DNA of 64,000 bases from Pseudomonas fluorescens (GTDB lineage Bacteria; Pseudomonadota; Gammaproteobacteria; Pseudomonadales; Pseudomonadaceae), in contig NZ_LT907842.1 in assembly GCF_900215245.1 (NCBI RefSeq), positions 806,001 to 870,000 of the forward strand. Reading direction: 5' to 3'. A model generated the notes under the pieces. That model did not search any database, had not been told where the DNA came from, and saw only the letters and a program-made list of their open reading frames with translations. Shown here piece after piece: positions 26,954 to 36,223 of this stretch. Position 1 is the stretch's first letter, and every line of letters begins with the position of its first letter. The translations under genes were made by a program, and so were the position numbers.

Positions 26954-28984
26954 ATGAATAGCACCGTCGGGATGGGCCCCGAGACAAGTCACACGCCCGA
27001 TCCCCTCACAGGCGGCGCAAGCGAGCTGGCCGCGACTGGCTTGGGTAGAAATGAAGCGTTCACTGAGCGCGTACTGGCCAGCATCAACGATTGCATCAAA
27101 GTCCTGGACCTCGACGCCCGTCTCACCTTCATGAGCGAAGGTGGTCAGAAAATCATGGAAGTCAGTGACTTCAACAGCATCCGCGGCTGCCCCTGGCCCG
27201 ACTTCTGGCAGGAACAGGGAAACCTGGACGCCAAGGCCGCCGTGCAGGCCGCCCAAAACGGTGAAAGCGCGAGCTTTATCGGGCCTGCGCAAACCTTGGC
27301 CGGCAACCTGAAGTGGTGGCATGTGCAGGTCAGTCCGATCCTGGACGGTAATGGCCGACCGGAGCAAATCCTCTGCGTGTCCCGTGATATCACCGCCCTG
27401 CGTGAAGCCGAAGAGTCGCTGCGTAAACTCAATGAGTCGCTGGAGCAGCGGGTGGTGGAGCGTACCCGTGATCGTGACCGTATCTGGCGTCTGTCGCCGG
27501 ACTTGATGCTGGTTGCTCAGCTCGACGGTGTGATCTCTGCCGTCAACCCGGCCTGGACACGCATGCTCGGCCATACCGAACACGACCTGGTGGGCAGTCA
27601 GTTGCTGGCCCTGGTGCACCCGGACGACCTGGCCGTCTCGTCATCGGCGGTCAGCCGCCTGGGGGATGGCAAGAACTTTCCCAACTTCAAGAATCGTTAC
27701 CGCCACCAGGATGGCAGCTACCGCATGATCGCCTGGACCGCCGTGCCCGACAGCGACTACATCCACGCGGTGGGCCGTGATATCCAGGCCGAGGAAGAAG
27801 CCAAGGAAGCCTTGCGTTTGTCGGAAGACGCCCTGCGTCAATCGCAGAAACTGGAAGCGATTGGCCAACTCACCGGCGGCGTCGCACACGACTTCAATAA
27901 CCTGCTGACAGTGATCAAGTCCTGTGCTGACTTGCTCAAAACGCCTTCGCTAAGCGAAGTACGGCGCATGAAATATGTGGAAGCCATCGCCAATACCGTG
28001 GACCGTGCCGCCCGTCTGACCGCGCAATTGCTGACATTCGCCCGCCGCCAGGCCCTGCGCCCGGAAGTCTTCAACGTTGGCGACAGCGTATTGCGGGTGG
28101 GCGAAATGATGGACAGCCTGACCGGTTCGCGCATCAAGGTCACCATCGAGGTGCCGCAGAAACCGTGCTTTATCAACGCCGACGAAAGCCAGTTCGATAC
28201 CGCTCTGGTGAATATGGTGGTCAACGCACGGGATGCCATGGCCGGCACTGGCGACTTGGCGATCAAAGTGGCCACGGCCAACTGGCTGCCTTCAGTGCGG
28301 GCCCATCCAGTGCGCGTCGCCGACTACGTGACCATCGAATTAAGTGACACCGGTTCAGGCATTGCGCCGGAAAAGCTCGACGCCATTTTCGAACCGTTCT
28401 ACACCACCAAGGGTATCGGCCAGGGCACCGGCCTGGGGTTGTCGCAGGTGTACGGTTTTGCCAAACAATCGGGCGGTGAAATCCTGGTGAAGAGCGAATG
28501 CGGCAAGGGCAGCCAGTTCGTTTTGTACTTGCCGGAAGTCGAAGCCGGTGTGACGACAGCCATCTCGGAACACCAAAGCGACCCGATTGCCTCCAACCTG
28601 TGCGTGCTGATGGTCGAAGACAACACCGATGTCGGTCTCTACACCTCGCAGACCCTGGAGCAAATGGGTTTTAAAGTGCTATGGGTGCCCGACGCCAGCA
28701 GTGCACTCGACGCCCTGGCGCCCAACCCGGAGAGCTTCCAGGTGGTGTTTTCCGACATCTCGATGCCAGGCATGAGCGGGCTGGAGTTGCTCGACGCGAT
28801 CGAAGCCCTCTACCCGTGGCTGCCCGTGGTGCTGACCACCGGCTACAACGACGAATACGCGCGCATCGCCCAGGAAGAAGGGCAGCGCTTTGTGCTGATG
28901 CAAAAACCCTACTCCACCGAAGCGTTGGCAGTGCAACTGCACAAAGTCGTCAAGAGCCGCCTGAATCTGATTTCTCCAGGCTGA
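26954..28984 (+). CDS. Soluble hybrid sensor histidine kinase (PAS-PAS-HisKA-HATPase-REC)
   Basis: A 676-residue protein without membrane helices. In order: PAS (about 35-150), short coiled coil, PAS (about 175-285), dimerisation domain with His312 in GGVAHDFNNLLT, ATPase with N box (NMVVNARDAM) and GTGLGLSQVYG, then a receiver (about 553-670) with Asp601 in FSDISMPGMSG. The HDFNN type of H box is common in hybrid kinases of alpha- and gamma-proteobacteria. It should sense an intracellular signal, possibly redox or a small ligand. No partner regulator is adjacent, so the final output is unknown. Confidence 0.88.
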   Translation: MNSTVGMGPETSHTPDPLTGGASELAATGLGRNEAFTERVLASINDCIKVLDLDARLTFMSEGGQKIMEVSDFNSIRGCPWPDFWQEQGNLDAKAAVQAAQNGESASFIGPAQTLAGNLKWWHVQVSPILDGNGRPEQILCVSRDITALREAEESLRKLNESLEQRVVERTRDRDRIWRLSPDLMLVAQLDGVISAVNPAWTRMLGHTEHDLVGSQLLALVHPDDLAVSSSAVSRLGDGKNFPNFKNRYRHQDGSYRMIAWTAVPDSDYIHAVGRDIQAEEEAKEALRLSEDALRQSQKLEAIGQLTGGVAHDFNNLLTVIKSCADLLKTPSLSEVRRMKYVEAIANTVDRAARLTAQLLTFARRQALRPEVFNVGDSVLRVGEMMDSLTGSRIKVTIEVPQKPCFINADESQFDTALVNMVVNARDAMAGTGDLAIKVATANWLPSVRAHPVRVADYVTIELSDTGSGIAPEKLDAIFEPFYTTKGIGQGTGLGLSQVYGFAKQSGGEILVKSECGKGSQFVLYLPEVEAGVTTAISEHQSDPIASNLCVLMVEDNTDVGLYTSQTLEQMGFKVLWVPDASSALDALAPNPESFQVVFSDISMPGMSGLELLDAIEALYPWLPVVLTTGYNDEYARIAQEEGQRFVLMQKPYSTEALAVQLHKVVKSRLNLISPG

Positions 28985-29287
28985 CCCGCTTGTATAAACA
29001 CGCCGATTAAACGGTTATTACGCAACAATCAGAAAACCCGCCCCCATCCGTTAATACGCAAACCCCCGCAAAAACAACCCTCAACAGGTGCCCACAGGGC
29101 ACCTGCGCACCACCTTTGTGCATTTTTTTGCTGAATAACGCGGCATTCCTCACGTTTTACGTAATAAATCCTACAGCCGATGTAACAAACCGTTTATTGA
29201 TGACTCAAGTGCGGCAAGCCCCCTCCCGAGTGCATGGCTTGGCTCGATGGGCATGAATCGTGTGGATTTCTACGTTAAGGATGTCGA
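28985..29287 (+). other. Promoter region of the two-partner secretion genes
   Basis: 303 bases between the hybrid kinase and tpsB. It has a terminator-like structure at 29085-29126, then an AT-rich stretch to 29200. I looked for Pho, ANR and Fur boxes and found none that I trust. AAGGA at 29275-29279 is the ribosome site of tpsB. Confidence 0.5.
29085..29126 (+). terminator. Terminator after the hybrid kinase
   Basis: A perfect 9-bp stem CAGGTGCCC/GGGCACCTG with a 3-base loop is followed by a small GCAC/GTGC stem and ATTTTTTT. Confidence 0.65.
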
Positions 29288-31003
29288 GTGCCGAATCAGC
29301 CCTCAACCAAGCGTCTTTGTTGTATTCAGAAACTAGGCGCCGCCCTGCTCTGCCTGTGTGCGCTGCCGGCGGCCGGCGCCGAGGGGCCGCAGCTCGGTCA
29401 GGAAGCCCTGCGTTTGCAGCAACAGCAGCAGCGCGACTTGCAACAATTACAACTGGAGCAGCGCCAGCGGCAGCTACAAAGAGGCAGTTTCGGCGCGCAA
29501 CCGGCGACGCCAACCGTGCCTGAGGGCGGCGGCCACGACGAACGCTGCTGGCTCTTGAGCGGTACACGCGTGGCCGGTGTGACCTTGTTCAGCAATGCTG
29601 AGCTGAGCACACACATCAAACCCTACGTGGCCGCCTGCATGGGCGTCACCCAGATCAACCGCCTGCTGGCCGAGATTACCCGCCTGTACGTTGAGGCCGG
29701 CTACATCGCCAGCCGTCCGTACCTGATCAGCACGCCGGCGGCTGGGCACCCGTTGGATATTCACGTCGAAGAAGGCTATGTCGAAGCCATCGAATTGACT
29801 GACCAGAGCCTGCCGGTGTCGTTACGCGGAGCGTTTCCCGGGATGCTCGGCAAGCCGCTGAACCTGCGCGACCTGGAGCAAGGCCTGGACCAGCTCAATC
29901 GCCTGCGCTCGGTGGACCTCACCGCCGACATCGCACCTGGCAGCAAACCTGGTGCGTCGCGAATCATCTTGCACTCGCGCAGCACGGCCTCGCGCTGGGG
30001 GTTGGGGCTTGGGGTGGACAACCTCGGCAGCGCCGGCACCGGCCGTGATCGCAATGCCATCAGCCTGAGCCTGGACAGCCCGTTGGAACTCAACGATTCG
30101 CTCAACCTGAGTTTCAGCGACACACTCAACCACGGCCCGCGCTACAGCCGCAGCAACAGCCTGTTTTATTCCATCCCTTACGGCTACTGGACCTACAGCC
30201 TGTTCGCCAGCCACGCCGAATACCGCTCGCCCTTCACGCTCAGCAGCGCGACGTTTTATAACAGCGGCCGCACCGATCAGGTCAGCGTGCGCACCGATCG
30301 GGTGTTATGGCGCGACCAAGGCCATCAACTCAGCGCCAACCTGCAACTGGCCTACAAGGACGTCGACAGCTACCTGCAAAAGGTTCGCCTGGGCATCCAG
30401 AGCCCAACGCTGACGGTGGCCGAGGCCGGCGTAAATCTGTTCTGGCTCAACAGTGCGGTGTGGAACCTCGACGTCAATTACGCCCAAGGCCTGACCTGGT
30501 TCGGCGCCGATCGCGATGCCGACCACGTACAGAAAAACCTGCCCCAGGCGCAATTCCACAAGTACCGCGCCAACCTGACTCAATGGCGCAACGGCCAATG
30601 GCTGGGGCAGCCGTGGCAGTGGCAGAGCCAGCTGTCGGCGCAATACAGCCCGGACACGCTGCCCGCCATCGAACAACTGCTCGGTACCGACGACTCAGCC
30701 GTGCGTGGCTATCGCGACAACAGCGCGTCGGGTGCGATCGGCGCGGTATGGCGCAACACCCTGCGCTTGCCGCTCAACAGCGACCTCGCGGTCAAGATCA
30801 CGCCACGTCTGGGCCTGGACAACGGCTGGGTCAAGCGCGAACACGGTGCCCAAAGCCAACGCCTGAGCGCGGCCAGTGCCGGGCTCAACCTGAGCTGGAA
30901 GAACGTGCAGCTTGATGTCGATTACCAACACAACCTCAACACCCCCGCAGGTTTTGCCCAGGAGCCGGATGTATGGCTGACGCGCCTGAGCCTGCAACTA
31001 TGA
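29288..31003 (+). CDS. Two-partner secretion outer-membrane transporter (TpsB, FhaC/ShlB family)
   Basis: A 571-residue Omp85-superfamily transporter. After a signal peptide (about 1-30) comes a Gln/Arg-rich linker, two POTRA domains (about 95-240) and a 16-strand barrel whose L6 loop carries the VRGY motif at 472-475. The C-terminal strand ends LSLQL. It should recognise and export the TpsA protein encoded just downstream. The GTG start at 29288 follows AAGGA by eight bases and gives a good signal peptide. Family is sure; substrate is inferred from adjacency. Confidence 0.92.
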   Translation: MPNQPSTKRLCCIQKLGAALLCLCALPAAGAEGPQLGQEALRLQQQQQRDLQQLQLEQRQRQLQRGSFGAQPATPTVPEGGGHDERCWLLSGTRVAGVTLFSNAELSTHIKPYVAACMGVTQINRLLAEITRLYVEAGYIASRPYLISTPAAGHPLDIHVEEGYVEAIELTDQSLPVSLRGAFPGMLGKPLNLRDLEQGLDQLNRLRSVDLTADIAPGSKPGASRIILHSRSTASRWGLGLGVDNLGSAGTGRDRNAISLSLDSPLELNDSLNLSFSDTLNHGPRYSRSNSLFYSIPYGYWTYSLFASHAEYRSPFTLSSATFYNSGRTDQVSVRTDRVLWRDQGHQLSANLQLAYKDVDSYLQKVRLGIQSPTLTVAEAGVNLFWLNSAVWNLDVNYAQGLTWFGADRDADHVQKNLPQAQFHKYRANLTQWRNGQWLGQPWQWQSQLSAQYSPDTLPAIEQLLGTDDSAVRGYRDNSASGAIGAVWRNTLRLPLNSDLAVKITPRLGLDNGWVKREHGAQSQRLSAASAGLNLSWKNVQLDVDYQHNLNTPAGFAQEPDVWLTRLSLQL

Positions 31004-31108
31004 GCCGATATCTGTTTAGCCTGAAATAACCGCAATTCCTGACCACCACAGCAGCGTTGCAACGAACAACGCACGTCGCGGATCAGCCAACACAGAGCGA
31101 AACTATTT

Positions 31109-34100
31109 ATGCCGACAGACACACATCCGTTTCACCTTTCACCTCAAGGCAAACTGCGCTGGGCCATCGCCAGCCTGTTTCTGCTGCCACAACTGGCGCT
31201 GGCCGCTGGGTTGACCGTGGTCGAAGGGCCCGGCGGTACACCGCAACTGCAAAACCAGGGTGGCGTGCCCATCATCAACATCGTCGCGCCGAATGCTGGC
31301 GGCCTGTCCCACAACCAGTTTCTGGACTACAACGTCGACCGCCAGGGCGTTGTGCTGAACAACGCCTTGCAGGCCGGTCAATCCCAGCTCGCCGGGCAGT
31401 TGGCAGCCAACCCGCAGTTCCAGGGCCAGGCGGCGAGCGTGATTCTTAACGAAGTGATCAGCCGCAACGCCTCAACCGTCAACGGCGCCCAGGAGATTTT
31501 TGGCCGGTCGGCCGACTATGTGCTGGCGAACCCTAACGGCATCTCTGTCAACGGCGGCAGTTTTATCAACACCCCGAATGCCAGCCTGGTGGTGGGCCGC
31601 CCTGAACTTAACGACGGCAAGCTGCAAGCCTTGAACACCCGCGATGCGCGCGGCCAACTCACGGTACAAGGCCAGGGCCTGCACAACCGCGAAGGTTCGA
31701 TCAACCTGATCGCGCCGCGCATCGACAGCGACGGTCACCTGAGTGCGCGTGATCAATTGAACCTCACCGTCGGCCGCAACCAAGTCGACTACGCCAGCGG
31801 CCAGGTGCGCCAGGTAGACCCAGCCAGCAAAACCCAGGACCAGCGTATCGACGCCCGTCTGTTCGGGGCGATGCAGGCCGGGCGCATCAACATCATCAGC
31901 ACCGCCGATGGCGCCGGCGTGCGCGTGGGTGCCGTAAACGTGCAGGGGCGTGACGGGGTCAAGATCAGTTCGGCCGGCGACCTCGATATCAGCGGCCAGG
32001 TCCACGCCAACAGCCTCGACGCGACCCGCGCCAGCGTGCACAGCCGCCAGGGCGATGTCGACGTGCACAGCGCCAAGGACCTGAGCTTCGCCGCCACCGA
32101 CGTCAGCGGGCGCAACGTCAAACTCGACGCCGGCCGCAACCTGACGCTTGGCAGCCTGGAAAGCCGCAAGCTCCAGGAAAAACGTGAGCAATGGGACAAC
32201 AGCAACTTCCTGTTTACCTACGAAACCTATGACCGCACCACCACTGACCAGGACGCGCGCCAGCACGGCAACAAGGTGTTCGCGCAACAGGACGCAGCAC
32301 TGTCGTCCGGCGCCAAAACCGAGATCAAGGCCAGCAACGTGGAAGCCGGGGCCGGTCTGCACGTCAACAGCGGCGCCGACCTTCAGGTGCTCGCAGCCAC
32401 CGAAACCCACGAAACCCGCGATCAGGGCAATCATCGCAAGCACCTGTGGAAAGCCAACTGGGACACCTCCAGCAGCGAACAGCGCAGCATCACCAGCAGC
32501 CTCAAGGCCGGCAAGACCCTGGAGCTGACCAGCCAGCAGAAACTGCACCTGCAGGGCGCCGAGCTGAAAACACCGGGTGACCTCCAACTGGCCGCCCGCC
32601 AAGTGGATATCAGCAGCGCCAGCCGCACTCAGCGCAGCAGTCATACGGCGTACTCCGGCGACCTGACAGGTGGCAGCTTCTTCGGCAAAAACGGCGATGG
32701 GGATAAAGGCAACACCTTGAATACCGGCAGCAAGGTCAACGCCGACGGCAAGCTGATCGTCCAGGCGGATGAGGTGCGCATCAGCGGCAGCCAGGCCCGT
32801 GGCGGCAAACAGGCCAGCGTGATCAGCGACAAAGGTTCGCTGGTGATCGACGGCGTACAAGACACGTCCCACGACAATAGCTACAGCAAGGACAGCAAAT
32901 TCTTCGGCATCGCCAAGGATGAAAGCCGCCAGAACCTCAAGGACAGTACCGTGGTTGCCAGCAACCTGCGCTCGGACAGCAACCTCAAGCTGCAAAGCGC
33001 CAAGGACATCCACGTCAGCGGCTCACAGGTGTCCGCCACCGGTGAACTGCAGGCGGATGCCAAGGGTGATATCAAGGTCACTGCTGCTGAAAACACCTTC
33101 CACAACACCACCAGCACCCACACCCGAGGCTTCGAGGGCTACGCCAGGGAAACCGCCGATGGCACCCGCCAGTACCGCGCGGGCGTGAGCTACGAAGACC
33201 AGCAGCACACCAACAAGACCGACACCACGCAACAGCAGGCGTCCAGCCTCAGCGGCGGCAGCGTGGCCGTCACGGCCGGTGGCGACGTAAGCTTCAAGGG
33301 CTCCGACCTCAAGGCCACCGAGGGCGATGCGACCTTGAGCGGCAAAAACGTCGAACTGCTGTCGGCCCATGACAGCAGTCACAGCGACACTGACAAAACC
33401 ACCACCGGCGGCGGCGTCTATTACACCGCAGGCCTTGACCGCGCTGGCAACGGCGCGCAGTTCAGCCACCAGAACAGTCACGACACCCGCAGTACCACCA
33501 CCGCACAAACCAGCCACGTCGCGGCGGCCGGCAAACTGACCCTCAACGCCGGCAACACCCTCACCAGCCAGGGCGCGCAGGTCCAGGCGGGTGGCGAGTT
33601 ACAGGTCAATGCGGGTCAGGTCGATGACCAGGCGACGCATAACAGCGAGACCAGCACCCACAAGGAGAATGGTTGGACCGCCGATGTCGGCGCCAATGTC
33701 GAATACAAAGGCGTCACCCGGCCAATCGAAAAAGCGCTCGAAGGCATGGCCCAAGCCAAATTCCATCAGCCAGGTTTGCTCGATGCCTTCGAGCAACCCA
33801 ATGTCGGGTTGGATGTGGAGGTCGGTCATACCAAAAAAAGTCGCACACAGCAGGACAGCACGGCGGTGGTCAGCCAGTTCAGTGGTGCCACGGTGCAGGT
33901 CAATGTCGCTGGCACGTTGCAGGATGCAGGCAGTCAATACCGCGCCACCGATGGCGGCCTGAAGATCGCTGCCGGCGAGCATCTCGCCACGGCGGCGGCC
34001 AACACCCACAGCAGCAGCGAGCAAGGCGTGGACGCCAAGGCGGGCGTGCGGGTCTACACCAACACCGGTGAAGACCTCAACGTACGTGGCAGCGGCACGG

Positions 34101-36052
34101 GCGGCAGCAGCGACGTGCGCCAAACCGCCAGCACGGCGGTGGTCGGCAGTTACGCCGCCACCCAAGGCGTGAACTTCCAGGCCAAGGGCGATGCAGGTTA
34201 TGAGGGCAGCCAGTTCAACGGTGGCCAGGCAGGCATCCACCTCAAGGCGGGGGGTGAGTTGGCGCTCAATCAGGCCAACGATACCCAGAGCGACACCCGC
34301 AGCAGTCTGCGCGGCAATGGTTCATTGACCGTGGGCACGGCGCCCGGCGCGAACGGCACAAACGTCAACCTCGGTGCCGGTGCACAGTTGGACCATAAGC
34401 AACTGGACACCCGCGACAGCCAGGCGCGTGTCGCGACGCTTCAGGGCAGCGGGCCCATCGCGCTCAGCAGCGGCGGCGACATGACCCTGCAAGGCACTCA
34501 GGTCGGTAGCCGCACCGCCAACACCGGCGATATCAGCCTGACTTCCGGCGGCAAGCTGGACCTGCAAGCGGCAACCGATACCCACGTCAGTAACGGCAGC
34601 AACCTGGGCGGCGGCCTGACCGTCGGTGCCGGCAAGACCAGCAGTGCCGAAAGCAGCGGCAAGACCGGCAGCCTGAGCGCCAACTTCAACATCGGCAAGG
34701 TCGCCGAAAACGATCAGGCCGCCGTCGTTGGGCAGTTGCACAGCAACGGCAAGGTCAGCCTCGCCAGCGGCGCGGATGCGAAGGATGCCATCCACTTGCA
34801 AGGCACACAGGTCACCGCTGCCAGCGTCAAACTCGACGCGCAACAAGGCGGCATCCTGCAAGAGTCGGCGCAGTCCACTCAGGCCCATGACAGCTGGGGC
34901 GTCACCCTCGGCGCGGGCGGCAGTGGCGGCAAGACCACCCTGGCCGATGCCGGGGAGCACGACACACCCATGACCCAACTTGGCATCAATGCCCGGGCCA
35001 AGGTCGACGTGGATCACCTGCAAAGCACTGCGCAGCGCGACAGCCTGATCAAGGCAGACAGCGTAACGCTCAACAGTGCCCGCGATACCCACCTGGCTGG
35101 CGCACGGATCGAAGCGGATCAGGTGAGCGGCAAGGTGGGCGGGGACTTGGTGGTTGAAAGTCGCCAGGACCACATCAGCAGCACCCAGGTCAACGTCGAT
35201 GCCAAGCTCGACGTCGAGAAAAACCAGCCCGGCGTGGTCAACAAACTGGCCAAAACCACCGGCCCGCTCAAGGACAAGGTGCAAGCCAAGGCCGAGGGCG
35301 CCTTCGACAAGCACCGTGAAAAGCTCGAGAACGCTGTCGACAAGGGCACCGAACACCTCGCTTCGGCCAAGGAAAACCTGGCCAGCGCCAAGGAGCGCCT
35401 GGGCGAGAAACTCACCCGCAGCGCCAGCTATGAGGTGAACCCGGAGCCGCGTGGCGCCTTCGGTACCCGCGTCGACAAGGCCAGGACGTACCTCGCGGAC
35501 AAGAAGGAGGCGTTGGGCACTCACCTGTCAAACCTCAAGGATAAGGTTTGGCCAAAAACCAGTGACAGCCTTGCCGTCAGCGGCAAGCACACCACCGGCA
35601 GCTCGGTGGCGGATACCGCAGAAAGCGCGCTGTTCGGTGACAAGAGCGGTAAAACCAGCTACACCCCGACCTTGAACCTGGATGTCAGCCGTGTCGCCAA
35701 AGACAGCGTTACTCAAGCGTCTGGCATCCAGGGTACGCAGGGCGTCAATCTGCAGGTGAGCGGTGCAACGCATCTGACCGGCGCACGGATCAGCGCGCAG
35801 GCGGGCACCGTCGAGCTGGGCGGTTCCGAGGTGAAGGCCACGACGTTGGCAGGCAGCGATTATCGCGTCGATGTCGGGCTGAACGTTTCAAAATCGCCGG
35901 TCAACCTGGTGCTGGGCGCCAAGGACGAATTAACCCAGAAACAGGACGACGCGACCCGTCAGGATCAAGCCTTCAACCTCGGGCCGCTGCGGGTAGGCGG
36001 GCACAGTGACAGCCAGCAATGGCAGGCGGGAATTGATCAGGAGATCAACTAA
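31109..36052 (+). CDS. Large exported haemagglutinin-like protein (TpsA)
   Basis: A 1647-residue protein with a signal peptide (cut near ALA-AGLTVV, residue 33), the TPS secretion domain (about 33-280, with DYNVDRQGVVLNN and NPNGISVNGG motifs) and a long beta-helix with haemagglutinin repeats (about 300-1370; repeated GGDV.L.G..V segments). Then comes a charged helical block (about 1371-1490, many Lys, Glu, Ala) and a final repeat region ending in QEIN. No VENN motif, pre-toxin region or nuclease-like tail is seen, and no immunity gene follows. It is thus more likely an adhesin or biofilm factor than a CdiA-type toxin. Exported by the upstream TpsB. Confidence 0.9.
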   Translation: MPTDTHPFHLSPQGKLRWAIASLFLLPQLALAAGLTVVEGPGGTPQLQNQGGVPIINIVAPNAGGLSHNQFLDYNVDRQGVVLNNALQAGQSQLAGQLAANPQFQGQAASVILNEVISRNASTVNGAQEIFGRSADYVLANPNGISVNGGSFINTPNASLVVGRPELNDGKLQALNTRDARGQLTVQGQGLHNREGSINLIAPRIDSDGHLSARDQLNLTVGRNQVDYASGQVRQVDPASKTQDQRIDARLFGAMQAGRINIISTADGAGVRVGAVNVQGRDGVKISSAGDLDISGQVHANSLDATRASVHSRQGDVDVHSAKDLSFAATDVSGRNVKLDAGRNLTLGSLESRKLQEKREQWDNSNFLFTYETYDRTTTDQDARQHGNKVFAQQDAALSSGAKTEIKASNVEAGAGLHVNSGADLQVLAATETHETRDQGNHRKHLWKANWDTSSSEQRSITSSLKAGKTLELTSQQKLHLQGAELKTPGDLQLAARQVDISSASRTQRSSHTAYSGDLTGGSFFGKNGDGDKGNTLNTGSKVNADGKLIVQADEVRISGSQARGGKQASVISDKGSLVIDGVQDTSHDNSYSKDSKFFGIAKDESRQNLKDSTVVASNLRSDSNLKLQSAKDIHVSGSQVSATGELQADAKGDIKVTAAENTFHNTTSTHTRGFEGYARETADGTRQYRAGVSYEDQQHTNKTDTTQQQASSLSGGSVAVTAGGDVSFKGSDLKATEGDATLSGKNVELLSAHDSSHSDTDKTTTGGGVYYTAGLDRAGNGAQFSHQNSHDTRSTTTAQTSHVAAAGKLTLNAGNTLTSQGAQVQAGGELQVNAGQVDDQATHNSETSTHKENGWTADVGANVEYKGVTRPIEKALEGMAQAKFHQPGLLDAFEQPNVGLDVEVGHTKKSRTQQDSTAVVSQFSGATVQVNVAGTLQDAGSQYRATDGGLKIAAGEHLATAAANTHSSSEQGVDAKAGVRVYTNTGEDLNVRGSGTGGSSDVRQTASTAVVGSYAATQGVNFQAKGDAGYEGSQFNGGQAGIHLKAGGELALNQANDTQSDTRSSLRGNGSLTVGTAPGANGTNVNLGAGAQLDHKQLDTRDSQARVATLQGSGPIALSSGGDMTLQGTQVGSRTANTGDISLTSGGKLDLQAATDTHVSNGSNLGGGLTVGAGKTSSAESSGKTGSLSANFNIGKVAENDQAAVVGQLHSNGKVSLASGADAKDAIHLQGTQVTAASVKLDAQQGGILQESAQSTQAHDSWGVTLGAGGSGGKTTLADAGEHDTPMTQLGINARAKVDVDHLQSTAQRDSLIKADSVTLNSARDTHLAGARIEADQVSGKVGGDLVVESRQDHISSTQVNVDAKLDVEKNQPGVVNKLAKTTGPLKDKVQAKAEGAFDKHREKLENAVDKGTEHLASAKENLASAKERLGEKLTRSASYEVNPEPRGAFGTRVDKARTYLADKKEALGTHLSNLKDKVWPKTSDSLAVSGKHTTGSSVADTAESALFGDKSGKTSYTPTLNLDVSRVAKDSVTQASGIQGTQGVNLQVSGATHLTGARISAQAGTVELGGSEVKATTLAGSDYRVDVGLNVSKSPVNLVLGAKDELTQKQDDATRQDQAFNLGPLRVGGHSDSQQWQAGIDQEIN

Positions 36053-36059
36053 GCAGTAA

Positions 36060-36099
36060 TGCCCCGGTGGAAACGAGTCAGTCGATTTCCACCGGGGCA
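36060..36099 (+). terminator. Terminator after tpsA
   Basis: TGCCCCGGTGGAAA pairs with TTTCCACCGGGGCA (14 bp, 12-base loop), seven bases after the tpsA stop, followed by ATCATTTCT. It separates the tps and pst transcripts. Confidence 0.75.
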
Positions 36100-36131
36100 A
36101 TCATTTCTAAATGTTTCTTCATAAACCCAAA

Positions 36132-36165
36132 CCGTCATTAAACCGACACATCTCAGGAATTAAAT
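36132..36165 (+). promoter_or_regulatory. Pho box and -10 of pstSCAB
   Basis: CCGTCAT-TAAA-CCGACAC (36132-36149) matches the CTGTCAT-N4-CTGTCAT PhoB pattern, and TTAAAT at 36160-36165 is a -10-like hexamer ten bases downstream, the usual spacing. It is 75 bases before pstS. It predicts induction by phosphate starvation. Confidence 0.6.
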
Positions 36166-36223
36166 CGTCACGTCTTAGACAGGTGGACCTATCCACTTAC
36201 CCCTTCCTTGAGGTGTTGTCGTG

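Noticed and set aside
26855..27619. 254-codon minus-strand frame opposite the hybrid kinase
   Set aside because: Overlaps the PAS domain coding region and has no motif of its own.
29160..29230. Pho box before tpsB
   Set aside because: The best candidate (ATGTAAC-N4-CGTTTAT) matches only about five and four of seven positions per half-site.
35000..36223. CdiA-type toxin tail and immunity gene
   Set aside because: No VENN motif, no nuclease-like tail and only 171 bases before pstS, with a terminator and Pho box in them.
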